Below are positions 35,331-48,812 of a stretch of 64,000 nucleotides of DNA, piece after piece. Positions within the stretch are counted from its first letter, which is position 1. Every line of letters begins with the position of its first letter. This DNA is from Antedon mediterranea. Taxonomy: Eukaryota; Echinodermata; Crinoidea; Comatulida; Antedonidae. Both the position numbers and the translations under genes were made by a program. A model generated the notes under the pieces. The model was not told the origin of the DNA. It saw only the letters and a list, made by a program, of their open reading frames with translations, and did no database searches. The stretch lies in assembly GCF_964355755.1 (NCBI RefSeq), contig NC_092675.1:14089312-14153311 (forward strand), read 5' to 3'.

Positions 35331-36864
35331 TTTAGATAAAACTTTTTCACACAAAACACCAAAGTGCTTAGAATAGCTTCAAATCGCATTTGGAGACGGT
35401 TTAGACCATTTTGTGATTTTGAAAAAACTTGTTAACATAAAAACACCAAAGTGCTTAGAATAGCTTCAAATCGCATTTGGAGACGTTTTAGACCATTTTG
35501 TGATTTTCGAAAAAACTTGTTAACATAAAAACACCAAAGTGCTTAGAATAGCTTAAAATCACATTTGGAGACGTTTTAGACCATTTTGTGATTTTTGAAA
35601 AAACTTGTTAACATAAAAACACCAAAGTGCTTAGAATCACATTATAAACCGTTTTAGACCATTTTGAGCATTTCAATAACAATTTTCACACAAAAACATC
35701 AAAGAGCACAAAATAGCTTAATATCGTATTTAAAAACGTTTTAGACCATTTAAAGCATTTCGACAAAACTTTTTCACACAAAACACCAAAGTGCTTAGAA
35801 TAGCTTCAAATCGCATTTGGAGACGTTTTAGACCATTTTGTGATTTTCTAAAAAACTTGTAAACATAAAAACACCAAAGTGCTTAGAATCACATTATAAA
35901 ATGTTTTAGACCATTTTGAGCATTTAGATAAAACTTTTTCACACAAAACACCAAAGTGCTTAGAATAGCTTCAAATCGCATTTGGAGACGTTTTAGACCA
36001 TTTTGTGATTTTTGAAAAAACTTGTAAACATAAAAACACCAAAGTGCTTAGAATAGCTTCAAATCACATTTGGAGACGTTTTAGACCATTTTGTGATTTT
36101 CGAAAAAACTTGTTAACATAAAAACACGAAAGTGCTTAGAATAGCTTCAAATCGCATTTGGAGACGTTTTAGACCATTTTGTGATTTTTGAAAAAACTTG
36201 TAAACATAAAAACACCAAAGTGCTTAGAATAGCTTCAAATCACATTTGGAGACGTTTTAGACCATTTTGTGATTTTCGAAAAAACTTGTTAAAATAAAAA
36301 CACGAAAGTGCTTAGAATAGCTTCAAATCGCATTTGGAAACGTTTTAGACCATTTTGTGATTTTCGAAAAAACTTGTTAACATAAAAACACGAAAGTGCT
36401 TAGAATAGCTTTAAATCGCATTTGGAAACGTTTTAGACCCTTTTGTGATTTTCGAAAAAAATTGTTAACATAAAAACACCAAAGTGCTTAGAATCACATT
36501 ATAAACCGTTTTAGACCATTTTGAGCATTTCAATAACAATTTTCACACAAAAACATCAAAGAGCACAAAATAGCTTAATATCGTATTTAAAAATGTTTTA
36601 GACCATTTTGAGCATTTAGATAAAACTTTTTCACACAAAACACCAAAGTGCTTAGAATAGCTTCAAATCGCATTTGGAGACGGTTTAGACCATTTTGTGA
36701 TTTTGAAAAAACTTGTTAACATAAAAACACCAAAGTGCTTAGAATAGCTTCAAATCGCATTTGGAGACGTTTTAGACCATTTTGTGATTTTCGAAAAAAC
36801 TTGTTAACATAAAAACACCAAAGTGCTTAGAATAGCTTCAAATCGTATTTGGAGACGTTTTAGA
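35331..36864. repeat. Irregular satellite with a B/C fusion monomer
   Basis: The block is satellite only. Near 35891-35902 a B monomer start (ATCACATTATAA) runs straight into the class C core (AATGTTTTAGACC). The rest of that B and the first part of C are missing, a different junction from the common 77-bp hybrid. A-rich runs with CTTGTAAACATAAAAAC follow near 36010 and 36192. Confidence 0.85.
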
Positions 36865-37380
36865 CCATTTTGAGATTTTCGAAAAAACTTGGTTACACAA
36901 AAACATCAAAGTGCTTAAAATCACATTATAAACCGTTTTAGACCATTTTGAGCATTTCGATAACACTTTTCACACAAAAACATCAAAGAGCACAAAATAG
37001 CTTAATATCGTATTTAAAAACGTTTTAAACCATTTTGAGCATTTCGACAAAACTTTTTCACACAAAACACCAAAGTGCTTAGAATAGCTTCAAATCGCAT
37101 TTGGAGACGTTTTAGACCAATTTGTGCATTTCGATGAAACTTGATTACACACAAAAACATCAAAGTGCTTAAAATCACATTATAAACCGTTTTAGACCAT
37201 TTTGAGCATTTCGATAACACTTTTCACACAAAAACATCAAAGAGCACAAAATAGCTTAATATCGTATTTAAAAACGTTTTAGACCATTTTGAGCATTTAG
37301 ACAAAACTTTTTCACACAAAACACCAAAGTGCTTAGAATAGCTTCAAATCGCATTTGGAGACGTTTTAGACCATTTTGTG
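36865..37380. repeat. Second paralogous empty insertion site
   Basis: The segment matches window positions about 290-684 at offset 36575, including the private two-base insertion GATTACACACAAAAAC near 37142, and continues across a single TTAA at 37256-37259. It departs from the element's right flank near 37380, where a GCATTTCGATG tail appears. Confidence 0.85.
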
Positions 37381-40300
37381 CATTTCGATGAAACTTGGTT
37401 ACACAAAAACAACAAAGTGCTTAAAATCACATTATAAATCGTTTTAGACCATTTTGAGCATTTCGACAAAACTTTTTCACACAAAATACCAAAGTGCTTA
37501 GAATAGCTTCAAATCGCATTTGGAGACGTTTTAGACCATTTTGTGATTTTCGAAAAAACCTTTTAACATAAAAACACCAAAGTGCTTAGAATAGCTTCAA
37601 ATCACATTTGGAGACGTTTTAGACCATTTTGTGATTTTCGAAAAAACTTGTTAACATAAAAACACGAAAGTGCTTAGAATAGCTTCAAATCGCATTTGGA
37701 AACGTTTTAGACCATTTTGTGATTTTCGAAAAAAATTGTTAACATAAAAACACCAAAGTGCTTAGAATCACATTATAAACCGTTTTAGACCATTTTGAGC
37801 ATTTCGATAACAATTTTCACACAAAAACATCAAAGAGCACAAAATAGCTTAATATCGTATTTAAAAATGTTTTAGACCATTTTGAGCATTTAGATAAAAC
37901 TTTTTCACACAAAACACCAAAGTGCTTAGAATAGCTTCAAATCGCATTTGGAGACGTTTTAGACCATTTTGTGATTTTTGAAAAAACTTGTTAACATAAA
38001 AACACCAAAGTGCTTAGAATAGCTTCAAATCACATTTGGAGACGTTTTAGACCATTTTGTGATTTTCTAAAAAACTTGTTAACATAAAAACACGAAAGTG
38101 CTTAGAATAGCTTCAAATCGCATTTGGAAACGTTTTAGACCATTTTGTGATTTTCGAAAAAACTTGTTAACATAAAAACACGAAAGTGCTTAGAATAGCT
38201 TCAAATCGCATTTGGAAACGTTTTAGACCATTTTGTGATTTTCGAAAAAAATTGTTAACATTAAAACCCCAAAGTGTTTAGAATAGCTTCAAATCGCATT
38301 TGGAGACGTTTTAGACCAATTTGTGATTTTCGAAAAAACTTATCAACATAAAAACACCAAAGGGTTTAGAATAGCTTCAAATCGCATTTGGAGACGTTTT
38401 AGACCATTTTGTGATTTTGAAAAAACTTGTTAACATAAAAACACCAAAGTGCTTAGAATAGCTTCAAATCGCATTTGGAGACGTTTTAGACCATTTTGTG
38501 ATTTTCGAAAAAACTTGTTAACATAAAAACACCAAAGTGCTTAGAATAGCTTCAAATCGTATTTGGAGACGTTTTAGACCATTTTGAGATTTTTGAAAAA
38601 ACTTGGTTACAGAAAAACATCAAAGTGCTTAAAATCACATTATAAACCGTTTTAGACCATTTTGAGCATTTCGGTAACACTTTTCACACAAAAACATCAA
38701 AGAGCACAAAATAGCTTAATATCGTATTTAAAAACGTTTTAGACCATTTTGAGCATTTAGACAAAACTTTTTCACACAAAACACCAAAGTGCTTAGAATA
38801 GCTTCAAATCGCATTTGGAGACGTTTTAGACCATTTTGTGCATTTCGATGAAACTTGGTTACACAAAAACATCAAAGTGCTTAAAATCACATTATAAATC
38901 GTTTTAGACCATTTTGAGCATTTCGACAAAACTTTTTCACACAAAATACCAAAGTGCTTAGAATAGCTTCAAATCGCATTTGGAGACGTTTTAGACCATT
39001 TTGTGATTTTCGAAAAAACTTTTTAACATAAAAACACCAAAGTGCTTAGAATAGCTTCAAATCACATTTGGAGACGTTTTAGACCATAAGTGCTTAGAAT
39101 CACATTATAAACCGTTTTAGACCATTTTGAGCATTTCGATAACAATTTTCACACAAAAACATCAAAGAGCACAAAATAGCTTAATATCGTATTTAAAAAT
39201 GTTTTAGACCATTTTGAGCATTTAGATAAAACTTTTTCACACAAAACACCAAAGTGCTTAGAATAGCTTCAAATCGCATTTGGAGACGTTTTAGACCATT
39301 TTGTGATTTTTGAAAAAACTTGTTAACATAAAAACACCAAAGTGCTTAGAATAGCTTCAAATCACATTTGGAGACGTTTTAGACCATTTTGTGATTTTCG
39401 AAAAAACTTGTTAACATAAAAACACGAAAGTGCTTAGAATAGCTTCAAATCGCATTTGGAAACGTTTTAGACCATTTAGTGATTTTCGAAAAAACTTGTT
39501 AACATAAAAACACGAAAGTGCTTAGAATAGCTTCAAATCGCATTTGGAAACGTTTTAGACCATTTTGTGATTTTCGAAAAAAATTGTTAACATAAAAACA
39601 CCAAAGTGTTTAGAATAGCTTCAAATCGCATTTGGAGACGTTTTAGACCAATTTGTGATTTTCGAAAAAACTTATCAACATAAAAACACCAAAGGGTTTA
39701 GAATAGCTTCAAATCGCATTTGGAGACGTTTTAGACCATTTTGTGATTTTCGAAAAAACTTGTTAACATAAAAACATGAAAGTGCTTAGAATAGCTTCAA
39801 ATCGTATTTGGAGACGTTTTAGACCATTTTGTGATTTTCGAAAAAACTTGTTAACATAAAAACACCAAAGTGTTTAGAATAGCTTCAAATCGCATTTGGA
39901 GACGTTTTAGACCATTTTGTGATTTTCGAAAAAAATTGTTAACATAAAAACACCAAAGTGTTTAGAATAGCTTCAAATCGCATTTGGAGACGTTTTAGAC
40001 CAATTTGTGATTTTCGAAAAAACTTATCAACATAAAAACACCCAAGGGTTTAGAATAGCTTCAAATCGCATTTGGAGACGTTTTAGACCATTTTGTGATT
40101 TTCGAAAAAACTTGTTAACATAAAAACACGAAAGTGCTTAGAATAGCTTCAAATCGCATTTGGAAACGTTTTAGACCATTTTGTGATTTTCGAAAAAACT
40201 TGTTAACATAAAAACATGAAAGTGCTTAGAATAGCTTCAAATCGTATTTGGAGACGTTTTAGACCATTTTGTGATTTTCGAAAAAACTTGTTAACATAAA

Positions 40301-43300
40301 AACACCAAAGTGCTTAGAATAGCTTCAAATCGCATTTGGAGACGTTTTAGTCCATTTTGTGCATTTCGATGAAACTTGGTTACACAAAAACATCAAAGTG
40401 CTTAAAATCACATTATAAACCATTTTAGACCATTTTGAGCATTTAGATAACACTTTTCACACAAAAACATCAAAGAGCACAAAATAGCTTAATATCGTAT
40501 TTAAAAACGTTTTAGACCATTTTGAGCATTTCGACAAAACTTTTTCACACAAAACACCAAAGTGCTTAGAATAGCTTCAAATCGCATTTGGAGACGTTTT
40601 AGACCATTTTGTGATTTTCGAAAAAACTTGTTAACATAAAAACATCAAAGTGTACAGAATAACTTCAAATCGCATTTGGAGACCGTTTTAGGCCAATTTG
40701 TGATTTTCGAAAAAACTTGTTAACCTAAAAATACCAAAGTGTTTAGAATAGCTTCAAATCGCATTTGGAGACGTTTTAGACCATTTTGTGATTTTCGAAA
40801 AAACTTGTTAACATAAAAACACCAAAGTGCTTCAAATCGCATTTGGAGACATTTTAGACCAATTTGTGATTTTTGAAAAAACTTGTTAACATAAAAACAC
40901 CAAAGTGCTTACAATAGCTTCAAATCGTATTTGGAGACGTTTTAGACCATTTTGTGATTTTCGAAAAAACTTGTTAACATAAAAACACCAAAGTATACAG
41001 AATAGCTTCAAATCGCATTTGGAGACGTTTTAGACCATTTTATGCATTTCGATGAAACTTGGTTACACAAAAACATCAAAGTGCTTAAAATCACATTATA
41101 ATCCGTTTTAGACCATTTTGAGCATTTCGATAACACTTTTCACACAAAAACATCAAAGAGCACAAAATAGCTTAATATCGTATTTAAAAACGTTTTAGAC
41201 CATTTTGAGCATTTCGACAAAACTTTTTCACACAAAACACCAAAGTGCTTAGAATAGCTTCAAATCGCATTTGGAGACGTTTTAGACCATTTTGTGATTT
41301 TCGAAAAAAATTGTTAACATAAAAACATCAAAGTGTACAGAATAGCTTCAAATCGCATTTGGAGACCGTTTTAGGCCAATTTGTGATTTTCGAAAAAACT
41401 TGTTAACCTAAAAATACCAAAGTGTTTAGAATAGCTTCAAATCGCATTTGGAGACGTTTTAGACCATTTTGTGATTTTCGAAAAAACTTGTTAACATAAA
41501 AACACCAAAGTGCTTAGAATAGCTCCAAATCGCATTTGGAGACATTTTAGACCAATTTGTGATTTTCGAAAAAACTTGTCAACATAAAAAAACCAAAGTG
41601 TTTAGAATAGCTTCAAATCGCATTTGGAGACGTTTTAGACCAATTTGTGATTTTCGAAAAAACTTATCAACATAAAAACACCAAAGGGTTTAGAATATCT
41701 TCAAATCGCATTTGGAGACGTTTTAGACCATTTTGTGATTTTCGAAAAAACTTGTTAACATAAAAACACCAAAGTGCTTAGAATAGCTTCAAATCGCATT
41801 TGGAGACGTTTTAGACCAATTTGTGATTTTCGAAAAAACTTATCAACATAAAAACACCAAAGGGTTTAGAATAGCTTCAAATCGCATTTGGAGACGTTTT
41901 AGACCATTTTGTGATTTTGAAAAAACTTGTTAACATAAAAACACCAAAGTGCTTAGAATAGCTTCAAATCGCATTTGGAGACGTTTTAGACCATTTTGTG
42001 ATTTTCGAAAAAACTTGTTAACATAAAAACACCAAAGTGCTTAGAATAGCTTCAAATCGTATTTGGAGACGTTTTAGACCATTTTGAGATTTTCGAAAAA
42101 ACTTGGTTACACAAAAACATCAAAGTGCTTAAAATCACATTATAAACCGTTTTAGACCATTTTGAGCATTTCGATAACACTTTTCACACAAAAACATCAA
42201 AGAGCACAAAATAGCTTAATATCGTATTTAAAAACGTTTTAGACCATTTTGAGCATTTCGACAAAACTTTTTCACACAAAACACCAAAGTGCTTATAATA
42301 GCTTCAAATCGCATTTGGAGACGTTTTAGACCAATTTGTGCATTTCGATGAAACTTGATTACACAAAAACATCAAAGTGCTTAAAATCACATCATAAACC
42401 GTTTTAGACCATTTTGAGCATTTCGATAACACTTTTCACACAAAAACATCAAAGAGCACAAAATAGCTTAATATCGTATTTAAAAACGTTTTAGACCATT
42501 TTGAGCATTTCGACAAAACTTTTTCACACAAAACACCAAAGTGCTTAGAATAGCTTCAAATCACATTTGGAGACATTTTAGACCATTTTGTGATTTTTGA
42601 AAAAACTTGTTAACATAAAAACACGAAAGTGCTTAGAATAGCTTCAAATCACATTTGGAAACGTTTTAGACCATTTTGTGATTTTCGAAAAAACTTGTTA
42701 ACATAAAAACACCAAAGTGCTTAGAATAGCTTCAAATCGCATTTGGAAACGTTTTATTCCATTTTGTGATTTTCGAAAAAAATTGTTAACATAAAAACAC
42801 CAAAGTGCTTAGAATCACATTATAAACCGTTTTAGACCATTTTGAGCATTTCGATAACAATTTTCACACAAAAACATCAAAGAGCAAAAAATAGCTTAAT
42901 ATCGTATTTAAAAATGTTTTAGACCATTTTGAGCATTTCGATAAAACTTTTTCACACAAAACACCAAAGTGCTTAGAATAGCTTCAAATCGCATTTGGAG
43001 ACATTTTAGACCATTTTGTGATTTTTGAAAAAACTTGTTAACATAAAAACACCAAAGTGCTTAGAATAGCTTCAAATCACATTTGGAGACGTTTTAGACC
43101 ATTTTGTGATTTTCGAAAAAACTTGTTAACATAAAAACACGAAAGTGCTTAGAATAGCTTCAAATCGCATTTGGAAACGTTTTAGACCATTTTGTGATTT
43201 TCGAAAAAACTTGTTAACATAAAAACACGAAAGTGCTTAGAATAGCTTCAAATCGTATTTGGAAACGTTTTAGACCATTTTGTGATTTTCGAAAAAAATT

Positions 43301-46300
43301 GTTAACATAAAAACACCAAAGTGCTTAGAATCACATTATAAATCGTTTTAGACCATTTTGAGCATTTCGATAACAATTTTCACACAAAAACATCAAAGAG
43401 CACAAAATAGCTTAATATCGTATTTAAAAATGTTTTAGACCATTTTGAGCATTTAGATAAAACTTTTTCACACAAAACACCAAAGTGTTTAGAATAGCTT
43501 CAAATCGCATTTGGAGACGTTTTAGACCATTTTGTGATTTTTGAAAAAACTTGTTAACATAAAAACACCAAAGTGCTTAGAATAGCTTCAAATCACATTT
43601 GGAGACGTTTTAGACCATTTTGTGATTTTTGAAAAAACTTGTTAACATAAAAACACGAAAGTGCTTAGAATAGCTTCAAATCACATTTGGAGACGTTTTA
43701 GACCATTTTGTGATTTTTGAAAAAACTTGTTAACATAAAAACATGAAAGTGCTTAGAATAGCTTCAAATCGCATTTGGAAACGTTTTAGACCATTTTGTG
43801 ATTTTTGAAAAAACTTGTTAACATAAAAACACCAAAGTGCTTAGAATAGCTTCAAATCACATTTGGAGACGTTTTAGACCATTTTGTGATTTTCGAAAAA
43901 ACTTGTTAACATAAAAACACGAAAGTGCTTAGAATAGCTTAAAATCGCATTTGGAGACGTTTTAGACCATTTTGTGATTTTCGAAAAAACTTGTTAACAT
44001 AAAAACACCAAAGTGCTTAGAATAGCGTCAAATCGTATTTGGAGACGTTTTAGACCATTTTGTGATTTTCGAAAAAACTTGTTAACATAAAAACACCAAA
44101 GTGCTTAGAATAGCTTCAAATCGCATTTGGAGACGTTTTAGACCATTTTGTGCATTTCGATGAAACTTGGTTACACAAAAACATCAAAGTGCTTAAAATC
44201 ACATTATAAATCGTTTTAGACCATTTTGAGCATTTAGATAAAACTTTTTCACACAAAACACCAAAGTGCTTAGAATAGCTTCAAATCGCATTTGGAGACG
44301 TTTTAGACCATTTTGTGATTTTTGAAAAAACTTGTTAACATAAAAACACCAAAGTGCTTAGAATAGCTTCAAATCGCATTTGGAGACGTTTTAGACCATT
44401 TTGTGATTTTCGAAAAAACTTTTTAACATAAAAACATCAAAGTGTACAGAATAGCTTCAAATCGCATTTGGAGACGTTTTAGACCAATTTGTGATTTTCG
44501 AAAAAATTTATTAACATAAAAATACCAAAGTGTTTAGAATAGCTTAAAATCGCATTTGGAGACGTTTTAGACCATTTTGTGATTTTCGAAAAAACTTTTT
44601 AACATAAAAACACCAAAGTGCTTAGAATAGCTTCAAATCGCATTTGGAGACGTTTTAAACCATTTTGTGATTTTTGAAAAAACTTGTTAACATAAAAACA
44701 CCAAAGTGCTTAGAATAGCTTCAAATCGCATTTGGAGACGTTTTAGACCATTTTGTGATTTTTGAAAAAACTTGTTAACATAAAAACACCAAAGTGCTTA
44801 GAATAGCTTCAAATCGTATTTAGAGACGTTTTAGACCATTTTGTGCATTTCGATGAAACTTGGTTATACAAAAACATCAAAGTGCTTAAAATCACATTAT
44901 AAACCATTTTAGAACATTTTGAGCATTTCGATAACACTTTTCACACAAAAACATCAAAGAGCACAAAATAGCTTAATATCGTATTTAAAAACGTTTTAGA
45001 CCATTTTGAGCATTTCGACAAAACTTTTTCACACAAAACACCAAAGTGCTTAGAATAGCTTCAAATCGCATTTGGAGACGTTTTAGACCATTTTGTGATT
45101 TTCGAAAAAACTTGTTAACATAAAAACATCAAATTGTACAGAATAACTTCAAATCGCATTTGGATACCGTTTTAGGCCAATTTGTGATTTTCGAAAAAAC
45201 TTGTTAACCTAAAAATACCAAAGTGTTTAGAATAGCTTCAAATCGCATTTGGAGACGTTTTAGACCATTTTGTGATTTTCGAAAAAACATGTTAACATAA
45301 AAACACCAAAGTGCTTAGAATAGCTTCAAATCGCATTTGGAGACATTTTAGACCAATTTGTGATTTTTGAAAAAACTTGTTAACATAAAAACACCAAAGT
45401 GCTTACAATAGCTTCAAATCGTATTTGGAGACGTTTTAGACCATTTTGTGATTTTCGAAAAAACTTGTTAACATAAAAACACCAAAGTACTTAGAATAGC
45501 TTCAAATCGCATTTGGAGACGTTTTAGACCATTTTGTGCATTTCGATGAAACTTGGTTACACAAAAACATCAAAGTGCTTAAAATCACATTATAAACCGT
45601 TTTAGACCATTTGAGCATTTCGATAACACTTTTCACACAAAAACATCAAAGAGCACAAAATAGCTTAATATCGTATTTAAAAACGTTTTAGACCATTTTG
45701 AGCATTTCGACAAAACTTTTTCACACAAAACACCAAAGTGCTTAGAATAGCTTCAAATCGAATTTGGAGACGTTTTAGACCAATTTGTGCATTTCAATGA
45801 AACTTGGTTACACAAAAACATCAAAGTGCTTAAAATCACATTATAAATCGTTTTAGACCATTTTGAGAATTTTGATAACACTTTTCACACAAAAACATCA
45901 AAGAGCACAAAATAGCTTAATATCGTATTTAAAAACGTTTTAGACCATTTTGAGCATTTCGACAAAACTTGTTAACATAAAAACACCAAAGTGCTTAGAA
46001 TAGCGTCAAATCGTATTTGGAGACGTTTTAGACCATTTTGTGATTTTCGAAAAAACTTGTTAACATAAAAACACCAAAGTGCTTAGAATAGCTTCAAATC
46101 GCATTTGGAGACGTTTTAGACCATTTTGTGCATTTCGATGAAACTTGGTTACACAAAAACATCAAAGTGCTTAAAATCACATTATAAATCGTTTTAGACC
46201 ATTTTGAGCATTTCGACAAAACTTTTTCACACAAAATACCAAAGTGCTTAGAATAGCTTCAAATCGCATTTGGAGACGTTTTAGACCATTTTGTGATTTT

Positions 46301-47100
46301 CGAAAAAAATTTTTAACATAAAAACACCAAAGTGCTTAGAATAGCTTCAAATCACATTTGGAGACGTTTTAGACCATTTTGTGATTTTCGAAAAAACTTG
46401 TTAACATAAAAACACGAAAGTGCTTAGAATAGCTTCAAATCGCATTTGGAAACGTTTTAGACCATTTTGTGATTTTCGAAAAAACTTGTTAACATAAAAA
46501 CACGAAAGTGCTTAGAATCACATTATAAACCGTTTTAGACCATTTTGAGCATTTCGATAACAATTTTCACACAAAAACATCAAAGAGCACAAAATAGCTT
46601 AATATCGTATTTAAAAATGTTTTAGACCATTTTGAGCATTTAGATAAAACTTTTTCACACAAAACACCAAAGTGCTTAGAATAGCTTCAAATCGCATTTG
46701 GAGACGGTTTAGACCATTTTGTGATTTTGAAAAAACTTGTTAACATAAAAACACCAAAGTGCATAGAATAGCTTCAAATCGCATTTGGAGACGTTTTAGA
46801 CCATTTTGTGATTTTCGAAAAAACTTGTTAACATAAAAACACCAAAGTGCTTAGAATAGCTTCAAATCGTATTTGGAGACGTTTTAGACCATTTTGAGAT
46901 TTTTGAAAAAACTTGGTTACACAAAAACATCAAAGTGCTTAAAATCACATTATAAACCGTTTTAGACCATTTTGAGCATTTCGATAACACTTTTCACACA
47001 AAAACATCAAAGAGCACAAAATAGCTTAATATCGTATTTAAAAACGTTTTAGACCATTTTGAGCATTTCGACAAAACTTTTTCACACAAAACACCAAAGT
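37381..47100. repeat. Irregular A/B/C satellite array
   Basis: The block is satellite only. It contains a truncated A monomer at about 39064-39086 that runs from AGACCAT directly into AAGTGCTTAGAATCAC, losing the second half of the unit. GTGTACAGAATA subtypes occur near 40648, 41334 and 44451, with a degenerate TTGTACAGAATAAC near 45133. It also has the 10-bp GCTT deletion near 40829 and an AATAGCGTCAAATCG subtype near 44026 and 46001. Confidence 0.9.
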
Positions 47101-48812
47101 CCTTAGAATAGCTTCAAATCGCATTTGGAGACCTTTTAGACCATTTTGTGATTTTTGAAAAAACTTGTTAACATAAAAACACCAAAGTGCTTAGAATAGC
47201 TTCAAATCACATTTGGAGACGTTTTAGACCATTTTGTGATTTTCGAAAAAACTTGTTAACATAAAAACACGAAAGTGCTTAGAATAGCTTCAAATCGCAT
47301 TTGGAAACGTTTTAGACCATTTTGTGATTTTCGAAAAAACTTGTTAACATAAAAACACGAAAGTGCTTAGAATCACATTATAAACCGTTTTAGACCATTT
47401 TGAGCATTTCGATAACAATTTTCACACAAAAACATCAAAGAGCACAAAATAGCTTAATATCGTATTTAAAAATGTTTTAGACCATTTTGAGCATTTAGAT
47501 AAAACTTTTTCACACAAAACACCAAAGTGCTTAGAATAGCTTCAAATCGCATTTGGAGACGTTTTAGACCATTTTGTGATTTTTGAAAAAACTTGTTAAC
47601 ATAAAAACACCAAAGTGCTTAGAATAGCTTCAAATCACATTTGGAGATGTTTTAGACCATTTTGTGATTTTTGAAAAAACTTGTTAACATAAAAACACGA
47701 AAGTGCTTAGAATAGCTTCAAATCGTATTTGGAGACGTTTTAGACCATTTTGAGATTTTTGAAAAAACTTGGTTACACAAAAACATCAAAGTGCTTAAAA
47801 TCACATTATAAACCGTTTTAGACCATTTTGAGCATTTCGATAACACTTTTCACACAAAAACATCAAAGAGCACAAAATAGCTTAATATCGTATTTAAAAA
47901 CGTTTTAGACCATTTTGAGCATTTCGACAAAACTTTTTCACACAAAACACCAAAGTCCTTAGAATAGCTTCAAATCGCATTTGGAGACGTTTTAGACCAT
48001 TTTGTGATTTTTGAAAAAACTTGTTAACATAAAAACACCAAAGTGCTTAGAATAGCTTCAAATCACATTTGGAGACGTTTTAGACCATTTTGTGATTTTC
48101 GAAAAAACTTGTTAACATAAAAACACGAAAGTGCTTAGAATAGCTTCAAATCGCATTTGGAAACGTTTTAGACCATTTTGTGATTTTCGAAAAAACTTGT
48201 TAACATAAAAACACGAAAGTGCTTAGAATCACATTATAAACCGTTTTAGACCATTTTGAGCATTTCGATAACAATTTTCACACAAAAACATCAAAGAGCA
48301 CAAAATAGCTTAATATCGTATTTAAAAATGTTTTAGACCATTTTGAGCATTTAGATAAAACTTTTTCACACAAAACACCAAAGTGCTTAGAATAGCTTCA
48401 AATCGCATTTGGAGACGTTTTAGACCATTTTGTGATTTTTGAAAAAACTTGTTAACATAAAAACACCAAAGTGCTTAGAATAGCTTCAAATCACATTTGG
48501 AGATGTTTTAGACCATTTTGTGATTTTTGAAAAAACTTGTTAACATAAAAACACGAAAGTGCTTAGAATAGCTTCAAATCACATTTGGAGACGTTTTAGA
48601 CCATTTTGTGATTTTTGAAAAAACTTGTTAACATAAAAACACGAAAGTGCTTAGAATAGCTTCAAATCGCATTTGGAAACGTTTTAGACCATTTTGTGAT
48701 TTTCGAAAAAGATTGTTAACATAAAAACACCAATGTGCTTAGAATCACATTATAAACCGTTTTAGACCATTTTGAGCATTTCGATAACAATTTTCACACA
48801 AAAACATCAAAG
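47101..48812. repeat. Two copies of an 856-bp decamer higher-order unit
   Basis: CCTTAGAATAG at 47101 recurs at 47957 and TTAGAATCAC at 47367 recurs at 48223, both at offset 856. The monomer order is A-A-A-B-C-A-A-A-B-C, with both B subtypes represented once. This is one of the two cleanest higher-order units in the window. Confidence 0.85.
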
